Origin: REEP01 sp964603915 | GTDB taxonomy: Bacteria > Pseudomonadota > Alphaproteobacteria > Rhodospirillales > Defluviicoccaceae | Assembly: GCA_964603915.1 (NCBI GenBank) | Contig: CAZRWU010000001.1 | Span: 1-64,000, forward strand | Direction of reading: 5' to 3' | DNA: 64,000 bases | In this document: one piece after another, positions 8,115-16,182 of the stretch | How positions within the stretch are numbered: the first letter of the stretch is position 1 | Layout of the letters: the number at the start of each line of letters is the position of its first letter | Notes under the pieces: model-generated | Databases searched by the model: none | The model's input: the letters and a program-made list of their open reading frames with translations, nothing else | What the model was told of the DNA's origin: nothing | Position numbers and translations under genes: made by a program

Positions 8115-9527
8115 TCAAATAGCGGCAATCTGCGATACATCATCAATCCAGGCGTCGGCCTTGCCCGCCACGTCTCCGATCACCAGGATCGCCGGCGCGC
8201 CGCGCGCGCATGCGGCTGCAAGGCCGCCGAGCTCCGACAGCCGGCCGGTGTGAACGTTCTGGTCGGGACGGGTGCCATTGACGACGACGGCGACCGGGGT
8301 CCCCGGATCCATGCCGTGGGCCATCAATCGCTGCGCAACCTTCTCGGCGACGGTCGCCCCCATGTAGATGACAAGAGTCTGACGCATGCGCGCCAGCGCC
8401 GCCCAATCGAGGTCCGGCTCGCCGTCACGGCCGTGGCCGGTCGCCAGGGTTATGGCGTGCGCATGGTCGCGATGCGTCAGTGGAATTCCCGTGGCTGCCG
8501 CGCATCCGCTCGCGGCCGTAATTCCGGGAACGACCTCCACCGGAATCCCGTGGGCGACAAGAAAATCCCGCTCCTCCCCGCCTCGCCCGAAAATGAGCGG
8601 ATCGCCGCCCTTAAGACGGACCACCCGGCGTCCGGCGCGCGCCTCGCGCAACAAAATTTCGTTAATCGCGTTTTGGCCGCAACCATGCGCGCCCTTCGCC
8701 TTGCCGACATCGATGCGCGTACAGTCGCGGCGGGCATAACCGAGAATCGCCGCCGGCACCAGCCGGTCGTGGACGATCACGTCGGCTTCCTGCATCAACC
8801 GCAGCGCCCGCAAGGTGAGAAGATCGGGATTGCCGGGCCCGGCGCCGACGATGAACACCATGCCGCGGCTGTCGAGGCGGTCGGGCCGGTTCACGTCCGC
8901 GAGCATCCGCTCGCTTGCGCCAACTTCGTCGCCGTCGAGAATGCCGGCGGCCAGGGGGCCCGTGAAGAACCGTTCCCAGAACCGCCGCCGGGCAGTGCCG
9001 CTCGGGAAGTTGGCCTGCACGGCGGCCCGAAAGCGGCCCGCGAAACGGGCCAACCGGCCCAGGTTCGGCGGCAACATGGCCTCGATCCGTTCCCGGATCG
9101 AGCGGGCCAGCACGGGCGCCGTTCCGGCGGACGAAACCGCAACGGTAACGGGATCGCGATCGACAATGGCGGGCATGATGAACGTGCACAGCCGCTTGTT
9201 GTCGACGACATTGACCGGAATGCCGGCCGATCGGGCGGTCTCGGCAACCGCGATCTGAAGATCCCGCTGCTCCGCCGCGACAAAAACCAGCGCGCACCCA
9301 TCGAGGTCGGAACCGGTGAAGGCGCGGCGCGCCAGCTCCAGTTCTCCACGCGCCGCCATTGTCTCGAGTTCGTCGCATCCGCTTTCGCCTGGAGCGGCGG
9401 CCGTGACAACGATGGTTCTGGCTCCGGCGTCAACCAAAAGGCGGGCTTTGCGGGCGGCGCTATCGTTGCCGCCGACGACCAGCGCCGGCTTGCCCTTCAC
9501 ATCGAGGAAAATCGGAAAATGCTGCAT
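8115..9527 (-). CDS. cysG: Siroheme synthase (trifunctional)
   Basis: Makes siroheme from uroporphyrinogen III for the CysI sulfite reductase. Two modules are visible in 470 residues. Residues 1 to about 200 form the precorrin-2 dehydrogenase/ferrochelatase part, starting 'MQHFPIFLDVKGKPALVVGG' with a dinucleotide-binding loop. Residues from about 210 form the SAM uroporphyrinogen-III methyltransferase, 'VFIVGAGPGNPDLLTLRAL' followed by 'VRLKGGDPLIFGRGGEE'. The ATG at 9527 is preferred over an upstream GTG (9545) because family alignment begins there. First gene of cysG-DUF2849-cysI-DUF934-cysH. Confidence 0.95.
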   Translation of the reverse strand: MQHFPIFLDVKGKPALVVGGNDSAARKARLLVDAGARTIVVTAAAPGESGCDELETMAARGELELARRAFTGSDLDGCALVFVAAEQRDLQIAVAETARSAGIPVNVVDNKRLCTFIMPAIVDRDPVTVAVSSAGTAPVLARSIRERIEAMLPPNLGRLARFAGRFRAAVQANFPSGTARRRFWERFFTGPLAAGILDGDEVGASERMLADVNRPDRLDSRGMVFIVGAGPGNPDLLTLRALRLMQEADVIVHDRLVPAAILGYARRDCTRIDVGKAKGAHGCGQNAINEILLREARAGRRVVRLKGGDPLIFGRGGEERDFLVAHGIPVEVVPGITAASGCAAATGIPLTHRDHAHAITLATGHGRDGEPDLDWAALARMRQTLVIYMGATVAEKVAQRLMAHGMDPGTPVAVVVNGTRPDQNVHTGRLSELGGLAAACARGAPAILVIGDVAGKADAWIDDVSQIAAI

Positions 9528-9829
9528 CACGCTTGGCCTTGCCACCGATCGCCGCCACTGACCCCGTGTGGCTATATCACATATTAATAGTGCATTTTTC
9601 TATCTTCATAGCATATCAAAATGTATTTTCCAGTTAAACTACAAAATATGATTGATAATCAGCCACGTCGTCTTCTCTCCGCTTCATGATCCTGACAAAC
9701 TGGTGTGGCGCCCGTTCGCCACGATGATATAAGCGATGGCTTGCGCACTCCGACACACAAAGCCTCGATACCCCCGACAGATCGGCCATTCAGGCGAGCA
9801 GCCCGAAGCTTGATCGAGGAACGACGCCC
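9528..9829. other. Intergenic control region between cysG and queT
   Basis: Divergent region of 302 bases. The part from about 9570 to 9660 is strikingly AT-rich against the GC-rich background and must hold the cys operon promoter. It contains short dyads such as AGTTAAACT (9632-9640) and GATTGATAATC (9650-9660), but no match good enough to name a CysB-type or other regulator site. I looked for a preQ1 riboswitch ahead of the transporter gene and saw none. Confidence 0.5.
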
Positions 9830-10381
9830 GTGACGCCAAGAGGCCGCGAGATCGTGATCTGTACCGTTGCGATGATCGCGGTGGTCACGGGATCGAATAT
9901 CCTTGTGAAAATCGTCATCAACGATTGGCTGACGTGGGCCGCCTTTACCTACCCTATCTCGTTCCTCATCACGGATTTGACCAATCGGCGGCTTGGCCCT
10001 GGAAGTGCTCGCCGCGTCGTTTATGCGGGCTTCGCCGCGGCGGTCGTGCTGTCGGCCATTTTCGCGACGCCACGAATCGCGCTCGCTTCGGCCACGGCAT
10101 TTATTGTCGCGCAACTGCTCGACATTTTCGTGTTCGATCGCCTGCGCAATCGCGCCTGGTGGACGCCGCCGTTGGTGTCCTCGCTGATCGGATCGGCTGT
10201 CGACACCGTCTTGTTCTTTGCTTTGGCATTTGCCGGAACCGGAGCGCCATGGGTGACTCTCGGCCTCGGCGATTTCGCAGTTAAGGCCCTGATGGCGCTG
10301 GTTTTGTTGATTCCGTTCCGTGGCCTGCTCAAGTGGACGGCGCCGCGCGCGGTGACCGGCATCGAAGGTTCACCCCGATGA
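9830..10381 (+). CDS. Queuosine precursor transporter, VUT family (YhhQ-like)
   Basis: Integral membrane protein of 183 residues with about six hydrophobic segments. Family features are 'ILVKIVINDWLTWAAFTYPISFLITDLTNR' (cited as a region, residues 24-53) and 'TAFIVAQLLDIFVFDRLR'. VUT/YhhQ proteins import 7-cyano- or 7-aminomethyl-7-deazaguanine for queuosine in tRNA. The start is GTG with GAGGA 10 bases upstream. It is monocistronic, followed by a clear terminator at 10421. Confidence 0.88.
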   Translation: MTPRGREIVICTVAMIAVVTGSNILVKIVINDWLTWAAFTYPISFLITDLTNRRLGPGSARRVVYAGFAAAVVLSAIFATPRIALASATAFIVAQLLDIFVFDRLRNRAWWTPPLVSSLIGSAVDTVLFFALAFAGTGAPWVTLGLGDFAVKALMALVLLIPFRGLLKWTAPRAVTGIEGSPR

Positions 10382-10420
10382 TGAAGGGAAGCGCGACAAC
10401 GACTGCTTCGACCGCGTGGC

Positions 10421-10444
10421 GGAGCGTAGATTATGCTCCTTTTT
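10421..10444 (+). terminator. Rho-independent terminator after the queuosine precursor transporter
   Basis: Stem GGAGCGTA/TATGCTCC (8 bp, one G-U pair) with a GAT loop, directly followed by TTTTT and a further T-rich stretch. It lies 40 bases after the stop codon. Confidence 0.8.
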
Positions 10445-10485
10445 GTTGCTTTACCGAGTCTCCTGTTCTTTGTTTTGGACGGCAT

Positions 10486-10511
10486 AACCTGAATAGACTA
10501 TTCATTAGGTT
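10486..10511. promoter_or_regulatory. Nested inverted repeat upstream of the copper-storage gene
   Basis: The core GAATAG-A-CTATTC (10491-10503) is a perfect palindrome with a 1-base centre, flanked by AACCT on the left and, after a 3-base bulge, AGGTT on the right. It sits about 150 bases before the Csp-like gene in AT-rich DNA and could be an operator. It does not match the usual CueR box (ACCTTCC-N7-GGAAGGT). No regulator gene is adjacent. Confidence 0.4.
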
Positions 10512-10661
10512 GAATCCGTAAGCACCTTCTGGCGGTTTATGTTGATAGCGCGAACTTCATCAGCGGCTGCTTTTGACATCCCCTGCGTGATGCGCCAAAT
10601 CTAAATTCGTCGATCATAACTTGCTTAAACCAAACGCCGTTTCTGGGAGACATAACCAACT

Positions 10662-11006
10662 ATGAGCAAGGAGACCGCTATTGCGGCCAGCATTCCCATA
10701 AGCCTGGAGTGCCACCAAGTTTGCATGGAAACCCTCACCTATTGTCTGCGCAAAGGGGGAGAATACGCCCAGGCGGACCATGTGCAATTGCTTCTGGATT
10801 GCTCGCAAATCTGCCTTACGGGGGTTGATTTCATGACGCGCAACTCGGACGTCGTGTGCAAGGTTTCGGAAATCGCCGCCTACATTTGCGAGAGAACCGT
10901 CGTCAGTTGCGAGCGCTGGGCCAAGGAGGACGACATGATGAAGCGCTGCATGGAGATATGCAGCCGCTGCGGCGAATCCTGCAGAAAAATCATGATCGCT
11001 GCTTGA
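10662..11006 (+). CDS. Cytosolic four-helix-bundle copper storage protein (DUF326/Csp3-like)
   Basis: A 114-residue, all-helical protein with 12 cysteines arranged so that they point into a helix bundle: 'ECHQVCMETLTYC', 'DCSQIC', 'VVCKV', 'YIC', 'VSCERW', 'RCMEICSRCGESCRK'. This is the pattern of Csp proteins, which bind many Cu(I) ions through Cys thiolates. There is no signal peptide, so it is the cytosolic Csp3-like kind. The start ATG has GGGAG upstream. It stands alone between queT and parE; the inverted repeat at 10486-10511 may regulate it. Confidence 0.9.
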   Translation: MSKETAIAASIPISLECHQVCMETLTYCLRKGGEYAQADHVQLLLDCSQICLTGVDFMTRNSDVVCKVSEIAAYICERTVVSCERWAKEDDMMKRCMEICSRCGESCRKIMIAA

Positions 11007-11151
11007 AGGCAGTCATGGACGCAGGGCGCGCCGATCACGCGCCTTGCGTCGCAGGAGCCTGTCTTCGACCGTGGATGCCTCTTGAGATTCTCTACACCTT
11101 GATCAAAAGTACGTTGGTTTCCACATCATCTTGTCTGCTCAAGGAACATCC

Positions 11152-13143
11152 ATGGACGACCTGTTTGGCGCAGCGCCGCCACAACCCCGCGCCTACACCG
11201 CCAACGACATCGAAGTTCTCGAAGGACTCGAACCCGTTCGTCGGCGGCCTGCCATGTATATCGGCGGCACCGACGAGCGGGCGATGCATCATCTGGTCGC
11301 CGAGCTTCTCGACAATGCCATGGATGAAGCTGTCGCCGGCCACGCCAATCGGATCGAACTGGAGCTTGCCGCCGACGAGACCGTGACCGTGCGCGACAAT
11401 GGCCGCGGCATTCCCGTGGATAGCCACCCGAAGTTTCACAATAAGACGGCTCTGGAAGTTATTCTGACCACCCTGCATTCAGGCGGCAAGTTCTCCAACA
11501 AGGTTTATCACACGTCAGGCGGTCTCCATGGGGTTGGCCTTTCGGTCGTCAACGCCCTCGCCGACCGCCTGACCGTCGAGGTCGCCCGCGATCGCACCTT
11601 GTGGACCCAGAATTATTGCCGAGGCGCGCCGCAGGGACCCCTCGTCAATCAAGGCCCGGTGCAGAACCGACGCGGCACGGCCATCATCTTTCATCCGGAT
11701 CCGGCGATTTTCGGCGACAAAGCCCGGTTTCGCCCGAGCGACCTTTATCGCATGGCGCGGTCGAAGGCTTATCTTTACCGCGGTGTGGAAATCCGGTGGG
11801 CATGCGATCCCGCTTTGCTGTCCGACGCCGACCCAACGCCCGCGACGGACGTTCTGAGGTTTCCGGGCGGCCTTAGCGACTACCTGATGTCGAGCATCGG
11901 CGGGCGGAAAACGATCACACCGTCGCTTTTTTTCGGCGAGGCTCCGTTCGAGAGCGACGCCGGCAAGGTCGAATGGGCGGTCGCATGGCCGGAAGACGAG
12001 GACGGCTTTTTCCGCTCCTATTGCAACACAGTGCCGACACCACAAGGCGGCACCCACGAAGCCGGCTTGCGCACGGCTCTCGTCAAGGGGTTGCGCGGTT
12101 ACGCGGAGCTCATCAACAACAAGAACGCCGCCAGGATCACCGCCGAGGACGTCGTCAACGGCGCTTGCGGCGTTCTGTCGATCTTCATCCGCGAGCCTCA
12201 GTTCCAGGGGCAGACCAAGGAGAAGCTGACATCCTCCGAAGCGAGTCGCCTCGTCGAATCGGTTGTCCGCGACCATTTCGACCATTGGCTGTCGGCCGCT
12301 CCCGAGGCGGCGCGGACGTTGCTGGAGCGCATCATCGAGCGCGCCGACACGCGCTTGCGCCGCGCGCAGGAGAAGAAGACGAAACGCCAGACGGCGACGC
12401 GCAAGCTGCGTTTGCCGGGCAAGCTCGCCGACTGCACCCGCAACACTTCGGCAGGAACCGAACTGTTCCTGGTCGAGGGCGATTCGGCGGGCGGCTCGGC
12501 TAAGTCCGCGCGCGACCGGGACATGCAGGCGGTGCTGCCGCTGCGCGGCAAGATTCTCAACGTCGCCAGCGCGTCGGGCGAGAAACTGCGGGGCAACCAG
12601 GAACTCGCCAACCTGGTGGAGGCGCTGGGCTGCGGCACGCGCGGCGCCTTCGATCCGGCCGCCCTACGCTATGAGAAGATCATCATCATGACCGACGCCG
12701 ACGTCGACGGCGCCCACATCGCCGCCCTGTTGATGACGTTCTTCTTCCGGGAAATGCCGAAGCTGATCGAAGGCGGCTACCTCTATCTCGCGGTCCCGCC
12801 GCTGTACCGGCTGACCCATGGCGCGAAGAGCGAATATGCGCGCGATGACGCCCATAAAGAGGAGCTTCTCGCCAGGGCTTTTCCCCGCAACGGCAAGGTC
12901 GAGATCAGCCGGTTCAAGGGCCTGGGAGAGATGCCTCCCGCACAGCTCAAGGCCACGACGATGGACCCGAAGACGCGCACGCTCCTGCGCGTCACCGTCT
13001 CCGATCCCGAGGCGGATGACGCTTCACCCGGGTTCGCCAGAACCACCGCCGATCTCGTCGAGACGCTGATGGGGAGAAAACCGGAGCTCCGCTTCGCCTA
13101 TATCCAAAAGCATGCCCGATTTGTGGAGGATATGGATGTCTGA
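11152..13143 (+). CDS. parE: DNA topoisomerase IV subunit B
   Basis: ATPase subunit of the type IIA topoisomerase that decatenates chromosomes, partner of ParC. The 663-residue protein has the GHKL ATP-binding motifs 'ELLDNAMDEA', 'DNGRGIP' and 'HTSGGLHGVGLSVVNALA', the Toprim motif 'FLVEGDSAGGSAK' with 'IIIMTDADVDGAHI', and ends with 'GLGEMPPAQLKATTMDP'. Length and the C-terminal 'RFAYIQKHA' suit ParE rather than the longer GyrB. ATG 11152 is preferred over the in-frame TTG at 11131 because AAGGA precedes it at 6 bases. It overlaps the next gene by 8 bases. Confidence 0.95.
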   Translation: MDDLFGAAPPQPRAYTANDIEVLEGLEPVRRRPAMYIGGTDERAMHHLVAELLDNAMDEAVAGHANRIELELAADETVTVRDNGRGIPVDSHPKFHNKTALEVILTTLHSGGKFSNKVYHTSGGLHGVGLSVVNALADRLTVEVARDRTLWTQNYCRGAPQGPLVNQGPVQNRRGTAIIFHPDPAIFGDKARFRPSDLYRMARSKAYLYRGVEIRWACDPALLSDADPTPATDVLRFPGGLSDYLMSSIGGRKTITPSLFFGEAPFESDAGKVEWAVAWPEDEDGFFRSYCNTVPTPQGGTHEAGLRTALVKGLRGYAELINNKNAARITAEDVVNGACGVLSIFIREPQFQGQTKEKLTSSEASRLVESVVRDHFDHWLSAAPEAARTLLERIIERADTRLRRAQEKKTKRQTATRKLRLPGKLADCTRNTSAGTELFLVEGDSAGGSAKSARDRDMQAVLPLRGKILNVASASGEKLRGNQELANLVEALGCGTRGAFDPAALRYEKIIIMTDADVDGAHIAALLMTFFFREMPKLIEGGYLYLAVPPLYRLTHGAKSEYARDDAHKEELLARAFPRNGKVEISRFKGLGEMPPAQLKATTMDPKTRTLLRVTVSDPEADDASPGFARTTADLVETLMGRKPELRFAYIQKHARFVEDMDV

Positions 13144-13765
13144 TAAAGCTCGCTCACCCGTCTGTTTGCGGTTTTCGAAAAGACGGCGCCCCGTCGCCAC
13201 GCTGCCGATGGCAGGCGGCGCCATTGCCGCGCTGCTGGTTCTGCATGCCTGCGCCGGCGCCGTGCGCTCGACCAGCTCCCAGGATATTTCCTTCAGGACC
13301 GGCGTCCTCAGCACGTTCGCCTATGCCGCCGCCGATGGCGAGATGAACACGGTGGTGGTCGGCAACCCCTTCGACGTGCCGCAGAGCGCATTGGAGCATG
13401 TCATCACGGAAAACATGCAGGGCAATCACTACGGCCCGCGCACCACTTTTACGACGACGCCGTCAGAGAACGCGCGTCCCGAGTACCGCATCGTGATGAT
13501 GTTCGACCGGCCAATCGGCATGAATCGCCGGCAACTGTGCGGTCCGCGGGACGACCTGAAGCCGGAGCCTCGCGGCGATCGCCTGCGGCTCGCGACTGCC
13601 TTTTGCGCCCGCAACCACTTGCTGTCCTGGGTCGACTCCAGCATTCCGTTCCCGGCATCGCCGGACGACCCGGCATTCGGCCGAATGGTCTCGCAAGCCA
13701 CTTTCAATCTCATACCGTCGCGGGATGACGATCCGAGCGGCAGAAGGGGCGCGGCGTTTTACTGA
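13136..13765 (+). CDS. Putative lipoprotein of unknown family
   Basis: 209 residues starting MSDKARS, with GGAGGA 5 bases upstream, overlapping the end of parE by 8 bases so that translation is probably coupled. After a basic N terminus there is a hydrophobic stretch ending in 'LLVLHACAG', a plausible lipobox with Cys near residue 39. The mature part contains 'VVVGNPFDVPQSALE' and 'RIVMMFDRPIGMN'. I cannot name a family. The location next to parE may be incidental. Confidence 0.75.
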   Translation: MSDKARSPVCLRFSKRRRPVATLPMAGGAIAALLVLHACAGAVRSTSSQDISFRTGVLSTFAYAAADGEMNTVVVGNPFDVPQSALEHVITENMQGNHYGPRTTFTTTPSENARPEYRIVMMFDRPIGMNRRQLCGPRDDLKPEPRGDRLRLATAFCARNHLLSWVDSSIPFPASPDDPAFGRMVSQATFNLIPSRDDDPSGRRGAAFY

Positions 13766-13788
13766 TCTCGGCGACAAGCGCGGCGCGT

Positions 13789-14847
13789 TCAGGGGAACAG
13801 GGGCTGCTGTTCCAATCCCAAGGTCTCGGGCAAACCGCAGACGAGGTTCATGTTCTGCACGGCTTGGCCGGCTGCGCCCTTGACCAGGTTGTCGATGACC
13901 GACAATACGATGGCGCGGCCTGGCAGACGGTCGGCGAAAACCCCGATGTGGCATTGATTCGAGCCGCGAACGTGCCGCGTCGCCGGAACCAGAGTCTCGG
14001 GCAGGATCCGGACAAATGGCTCGTTCTCGTATCGATCCAGAAGCGCGGCGCGCAAATCGTCGGCGCTGGCGTCGGGAGACAGCCGCACGTAAATTGTCGC
14101 CAGAATGCCACGGTTCATTGGCATCAAGTGAGGCGTGAAATTCACCCGCACCGGCCGTCCGGCGGCCCATGACAGACACTGTTCGATCTCGGGCGCATGG
14201 CGATGCGAGGCGACTCCATAGGCATGGATACCCTCCGAAACCTCGGCGAACAAGGAAGCTTCCTTGGCCGATCGTCCGGCGCCGCTGACTCCCGATTTGG
14301 CGTCGATGATAATGTCGTCCGCCTCGATGGCTCCGGCTTCGATCAACGGAATCAACGGCAACAGCGCCGAAGTCGGATAGCAACCGGGGCAGGCGACGAG
14401 GCGAGCCTCGCCGATACGGTCCCGCATCAGCTCCGTCAGCCCGTACACGGCCTCCGTCTGCAGCGCGGGAGCCTTGTGGGCAGCGCCGTACCACTGGGCG
14501 TAGACGTCCAGATCGGCAAGCCGGAAATCCGCCGATAGGTCGATGACCTTGACAGGTCCCGGCACCGCCGCCACGACCTCTTGCGTCGTCCCATGAGGCA
14601 GGCCGCAGAATGCAACATCGATTCCTTCCCATACGACGGACTCGATGTCGATCAGATCCGGCAGCCCGAAGTCATGCGCGGCGGCGGCAAGATGCGGAAA
14701 CACCGAGCCCATCGTTTGGCCGGCCTTGCGATCGGCCGTCAGCGCGGCCACGGTGACCACGGGATGACGGACCAACAGCCTGACCAGTTCCGCGCCGGTA
14801 TAGCCACTGGCGCCAAGAACGGCCACGCGCACTTGATTGTCGGACAT
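13789..14847 (-). CDS. argC: N-acetyl-gamma-glutamyl-phosphate reductase
   Basis: Third step of arginine biosynthesis: NADPH-dependent reduction of N-acetylglutamyl phosphate to the semialdehyde. The 352-residue protein has 'VAVLGASGYTGAELVRLL' (NADP-binding loop), the catalytic Cys in 'VACPGCYPTSALL', and 'SGVSGAGRSAKEA'. ATG 14847 is the family start; the frame is open for 15 more codons upstream. It follows rplM-rpsI, the usual alphaproteobacterial arrangement, although a strong hairpin (14892-14924) separates it from rpsI. Confidence 0.95.
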   Translation of the reverse strand: MSDNQVRVAVLGASGYTGAELVRLLVRHPVVTVAALTADRKAGQTMGSVFPHLAAAAHDFGLPDLIDIESVVWEGIDVAFCGLPHGTTQEVVAAVPGPVKVIDLSADFRLADLDVYAQWYGAAHKAPALQTEAVYGLTELMRDRIGEARLVACPGCYPTSALLPLIPLIEAGAIEADDIIIDAKSGVSGAGRSAKEASLFAEVSEGIHAYGVASHRHAPEIEQCLSWAAGRPVRVNFTPHLMPMNRGILATIYVRLSPDASADDLRAALLDRYENEPFVRILPETLVPATRHVRGSNQCHIGVFADRLPGRAIVLSVIDNLVKGAAGQAVQNMNLVCGLPETLGLEQQPLFP

Positions 14848-14891
14848 GGATCTTGAACGTTCTCGTGAGGGTTCGCGGATGTGGCTAGACA

Positions 14892-14924
14892 CGCGCCGGC
14901 GGCTATTTCACGCCCGCCGGCGCG
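14892..14924. terminator. Strong hairpin between rpsI and argC
   Basis: Perfect 11-bp stem CGCGCCGGCGG/CCGCCGGCGCG with an 11-base loop, 14 bases after the rpsI stop. It lacks a T run on either strand, so it may reduce read-through into argC or stabilise the ribosomal-protein mRNA 3' end rather than terminate fully. Confidence 0.5.
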
Positions 14925-14938
14925 CGGGGTAATCGAGC

Positions 14939-15424
14939 CTACCGTTTGGAGAACTGGAAACTGCGCCTGGCCTTCGCCTTGCCGTACTTCTTGCGCTCCA
15001 CCACGCGCGAGTCGCGGGTAAGGAATCCTCCGCTTTTCAGCACGGGACGCAAGGAAGGCTCATAGTACGTCAGCGCACGGCTGATCGCATGACGCACGGC
15101 GCCGGCTTGACCGGAAAGGCCGCCCCCCTTGACCGAACAGAAGACGTCGTACTGCCCAGCGCGGTCAGTCACGGCGAAAGGCTGCTTCAGGATCATCTGC
15201 AACGTCGGCCTCGCGAAAAAGCGCTCAACGTTCTTGCCGTTGACCATGATCGCCCCATTGCCCCGCTTCAACCACACCCGCGCCACGGCGTCCTTGCGCT
15301 TGCCGGTTGCATAGGAACGGCCTAGCGAATCGATCCTTGGCTCGGGCAACGACTCTTCCATGGCGACCGGCGTGCCGGCGCCAAGCTGCTTGAGATCTTC
15401 GAGGCTGCGAGTCTGCTCAACCAT
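14939..15424 (-). CDS. rpsI: 30S ribosomal protein S9
   Basis: Small-subunit protein whose C-terminal tail contacts P-site tRNA. The 161-residue form has an alphaproteobacterial N-terminal extension of about 35 residues, then 'SYATGKRKDAVARVWLK', 'GGGLSGQAGAVRHAISRAL' and the conserved C terminus 'KARRSFQFSKR'. It begins 12 bases after rplM. Confidence 0.97.
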   Translation of the reverse strand: MVEQTRSLEDLKQLGAGTPVAMEESLPEPRIDSLGRSYATGKRKDAVARVWLKRGNGAIMVNGKNVERFFARPTLQMILKQPFAVTDRAGQYDVFCSVKGGGLSGQAGAVRHAISRALTYYEPSLRPVLKSGGFLTRDSRVVERKKYGKAKARRSFQFSKR

Positions 15425-15436
15425 CGTTGCGTCTGC

Positions 15437-15898
15437 CTATGCTCTTTTGTTCTTGGGGTTCATCGCCGCGATATCCAGCGTCTCGGGATTCTGCGACTGA
15501 TGCGGATGATGGGGTCCGACGTAGACGCGCAACTTGCGCATCATGTCGCGCCCCAGCGGGCCGCGTGGAATCATGCGCTCGACAGCCTTGGTGACGACCC
15601 GCTCCGGATGGGCGCCATCGAGAATTTGCGCAATGCTGCGCCCCTTGATGCCGCCGGGATGCCCGGTGTGCCAATAGAAGATTTCCTGCTCGCGCTTGCG
15701 CCCGGTCAGCCGCACCTTCTCGGCGTTCACCACGATGACATGATCACCGCAATCGATGTGCGGCGTGTACATCGGCTTGTGCTTGCCGCGAAGGCGCATG
15801 GCGACGACGGAAGCAAGACGCCCGAGAACGACGTCTTCGGCATCGACGACATACCATCGTCTTTGGACCTCCGAGGGTTTGGCTGAATAGGTGCGCAT
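15437..15898 (-). CDS. rplM: 50S ribosomal protein L13
   Basis: Early-assembly large-subunit protein. 153 residues from MRTYSAKPSEVQRRW, with 'LGRLASVVAMRLRGKHKP', 'GDHVIVVNAEKVRLTG' and 'MLPRGPLGRDMMRKLRVY'-type text ('MIPRGPLGRDMM'). ATG 15898 fits the family length; an ATG four codons upstream (15910) is an alternative, and neither has a strong ribosome binding site. First gene of rplM-rpsI-argC. Confidence 0.96.
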   Translation of the reverse strand: MRTYSAKPSEVQRRWYVVDAEDVVLGRLASVVAMRLRGKHKPMYTPHIDCGDHVIVVNAEKVRLTGRKREQEIFYWHTGHPGGIKGRSIAQILDGAHPERVVTKAVERMIPRGPLGRDMMRKLRVYVGPHHPHQSQNPETLDIAAMNPKNKRA

Positions 15899-16032
15899 CG
15901 TCCGAAGCATGTTCTGAGATTTCCCGGGAAAATAACCAGCGTTCAAGCACGCGATAACGCGTGCAAGGGCAGCCGAGTATGCCTAACTAACACCGTGTGT
16001 CAACGATCGAAATATGGCGGTGGCTTATCGAC

Positions 16033-16063
16033 CGCTCGAACCGGGCCACAGGCGGTTCGAGCG
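16033..16063. promoter_or_regulatory. Perfect 11-bp inverted repeat in the rplM/hemerythrin divergent region
   Basis: CGCTCGAACCG (16033-16043) and CGGTTCGAGCG (16053-16063) form a perfect dyad with a 9-base spacer. Because it lies between divergently transcribed genes, a terminator is not expected here. It could be an operator or a structured leader. The half-site resembles a tRNA T-arm but no tRNA can be folded around it. Confidence 0.4.
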
Positions 16064-16182
16064 ACTGACTCCGGCCGGACCCCGGTCGCTTCGCCGCAGC
16101 GGTTCCGTTACCATGATGTTTCGAGGAATGCCAAGCAAATCAACATGAAGATAGGCGGTGAGCGCCCCAGGATGTGTTGTCG

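Noticed and set aside
6648..9587. A 979-codon open frame on the plus strand.
   Set aside because: It is antisense to cysI, the DUF2849 gene and cysG, has the Arg/His/Gly-rich make-up of a GC-rich shadow frame, and no domain. The minus-strand genes are unmistakable.
9661..9829. Possible preQ1 riboswitch ahead of the queuosine precursor transporter.
   Set aside because: No stem with C-rich loop followed by the A-rich tail could be found.
10500..10520. T-loop-like 'aggttgaatcc' as part of a tRNA.
   Set aside because: No cloverleaf around it; it belongs to the inverted repeat upstream of the copper-storage gene.
16043..16063. T-arm-like GGTTCGAGC, possible tRNA.
   Set aside because: The surrounding bases pair as one long hairpin and no acceptor, D- or anticodon arm can be built.
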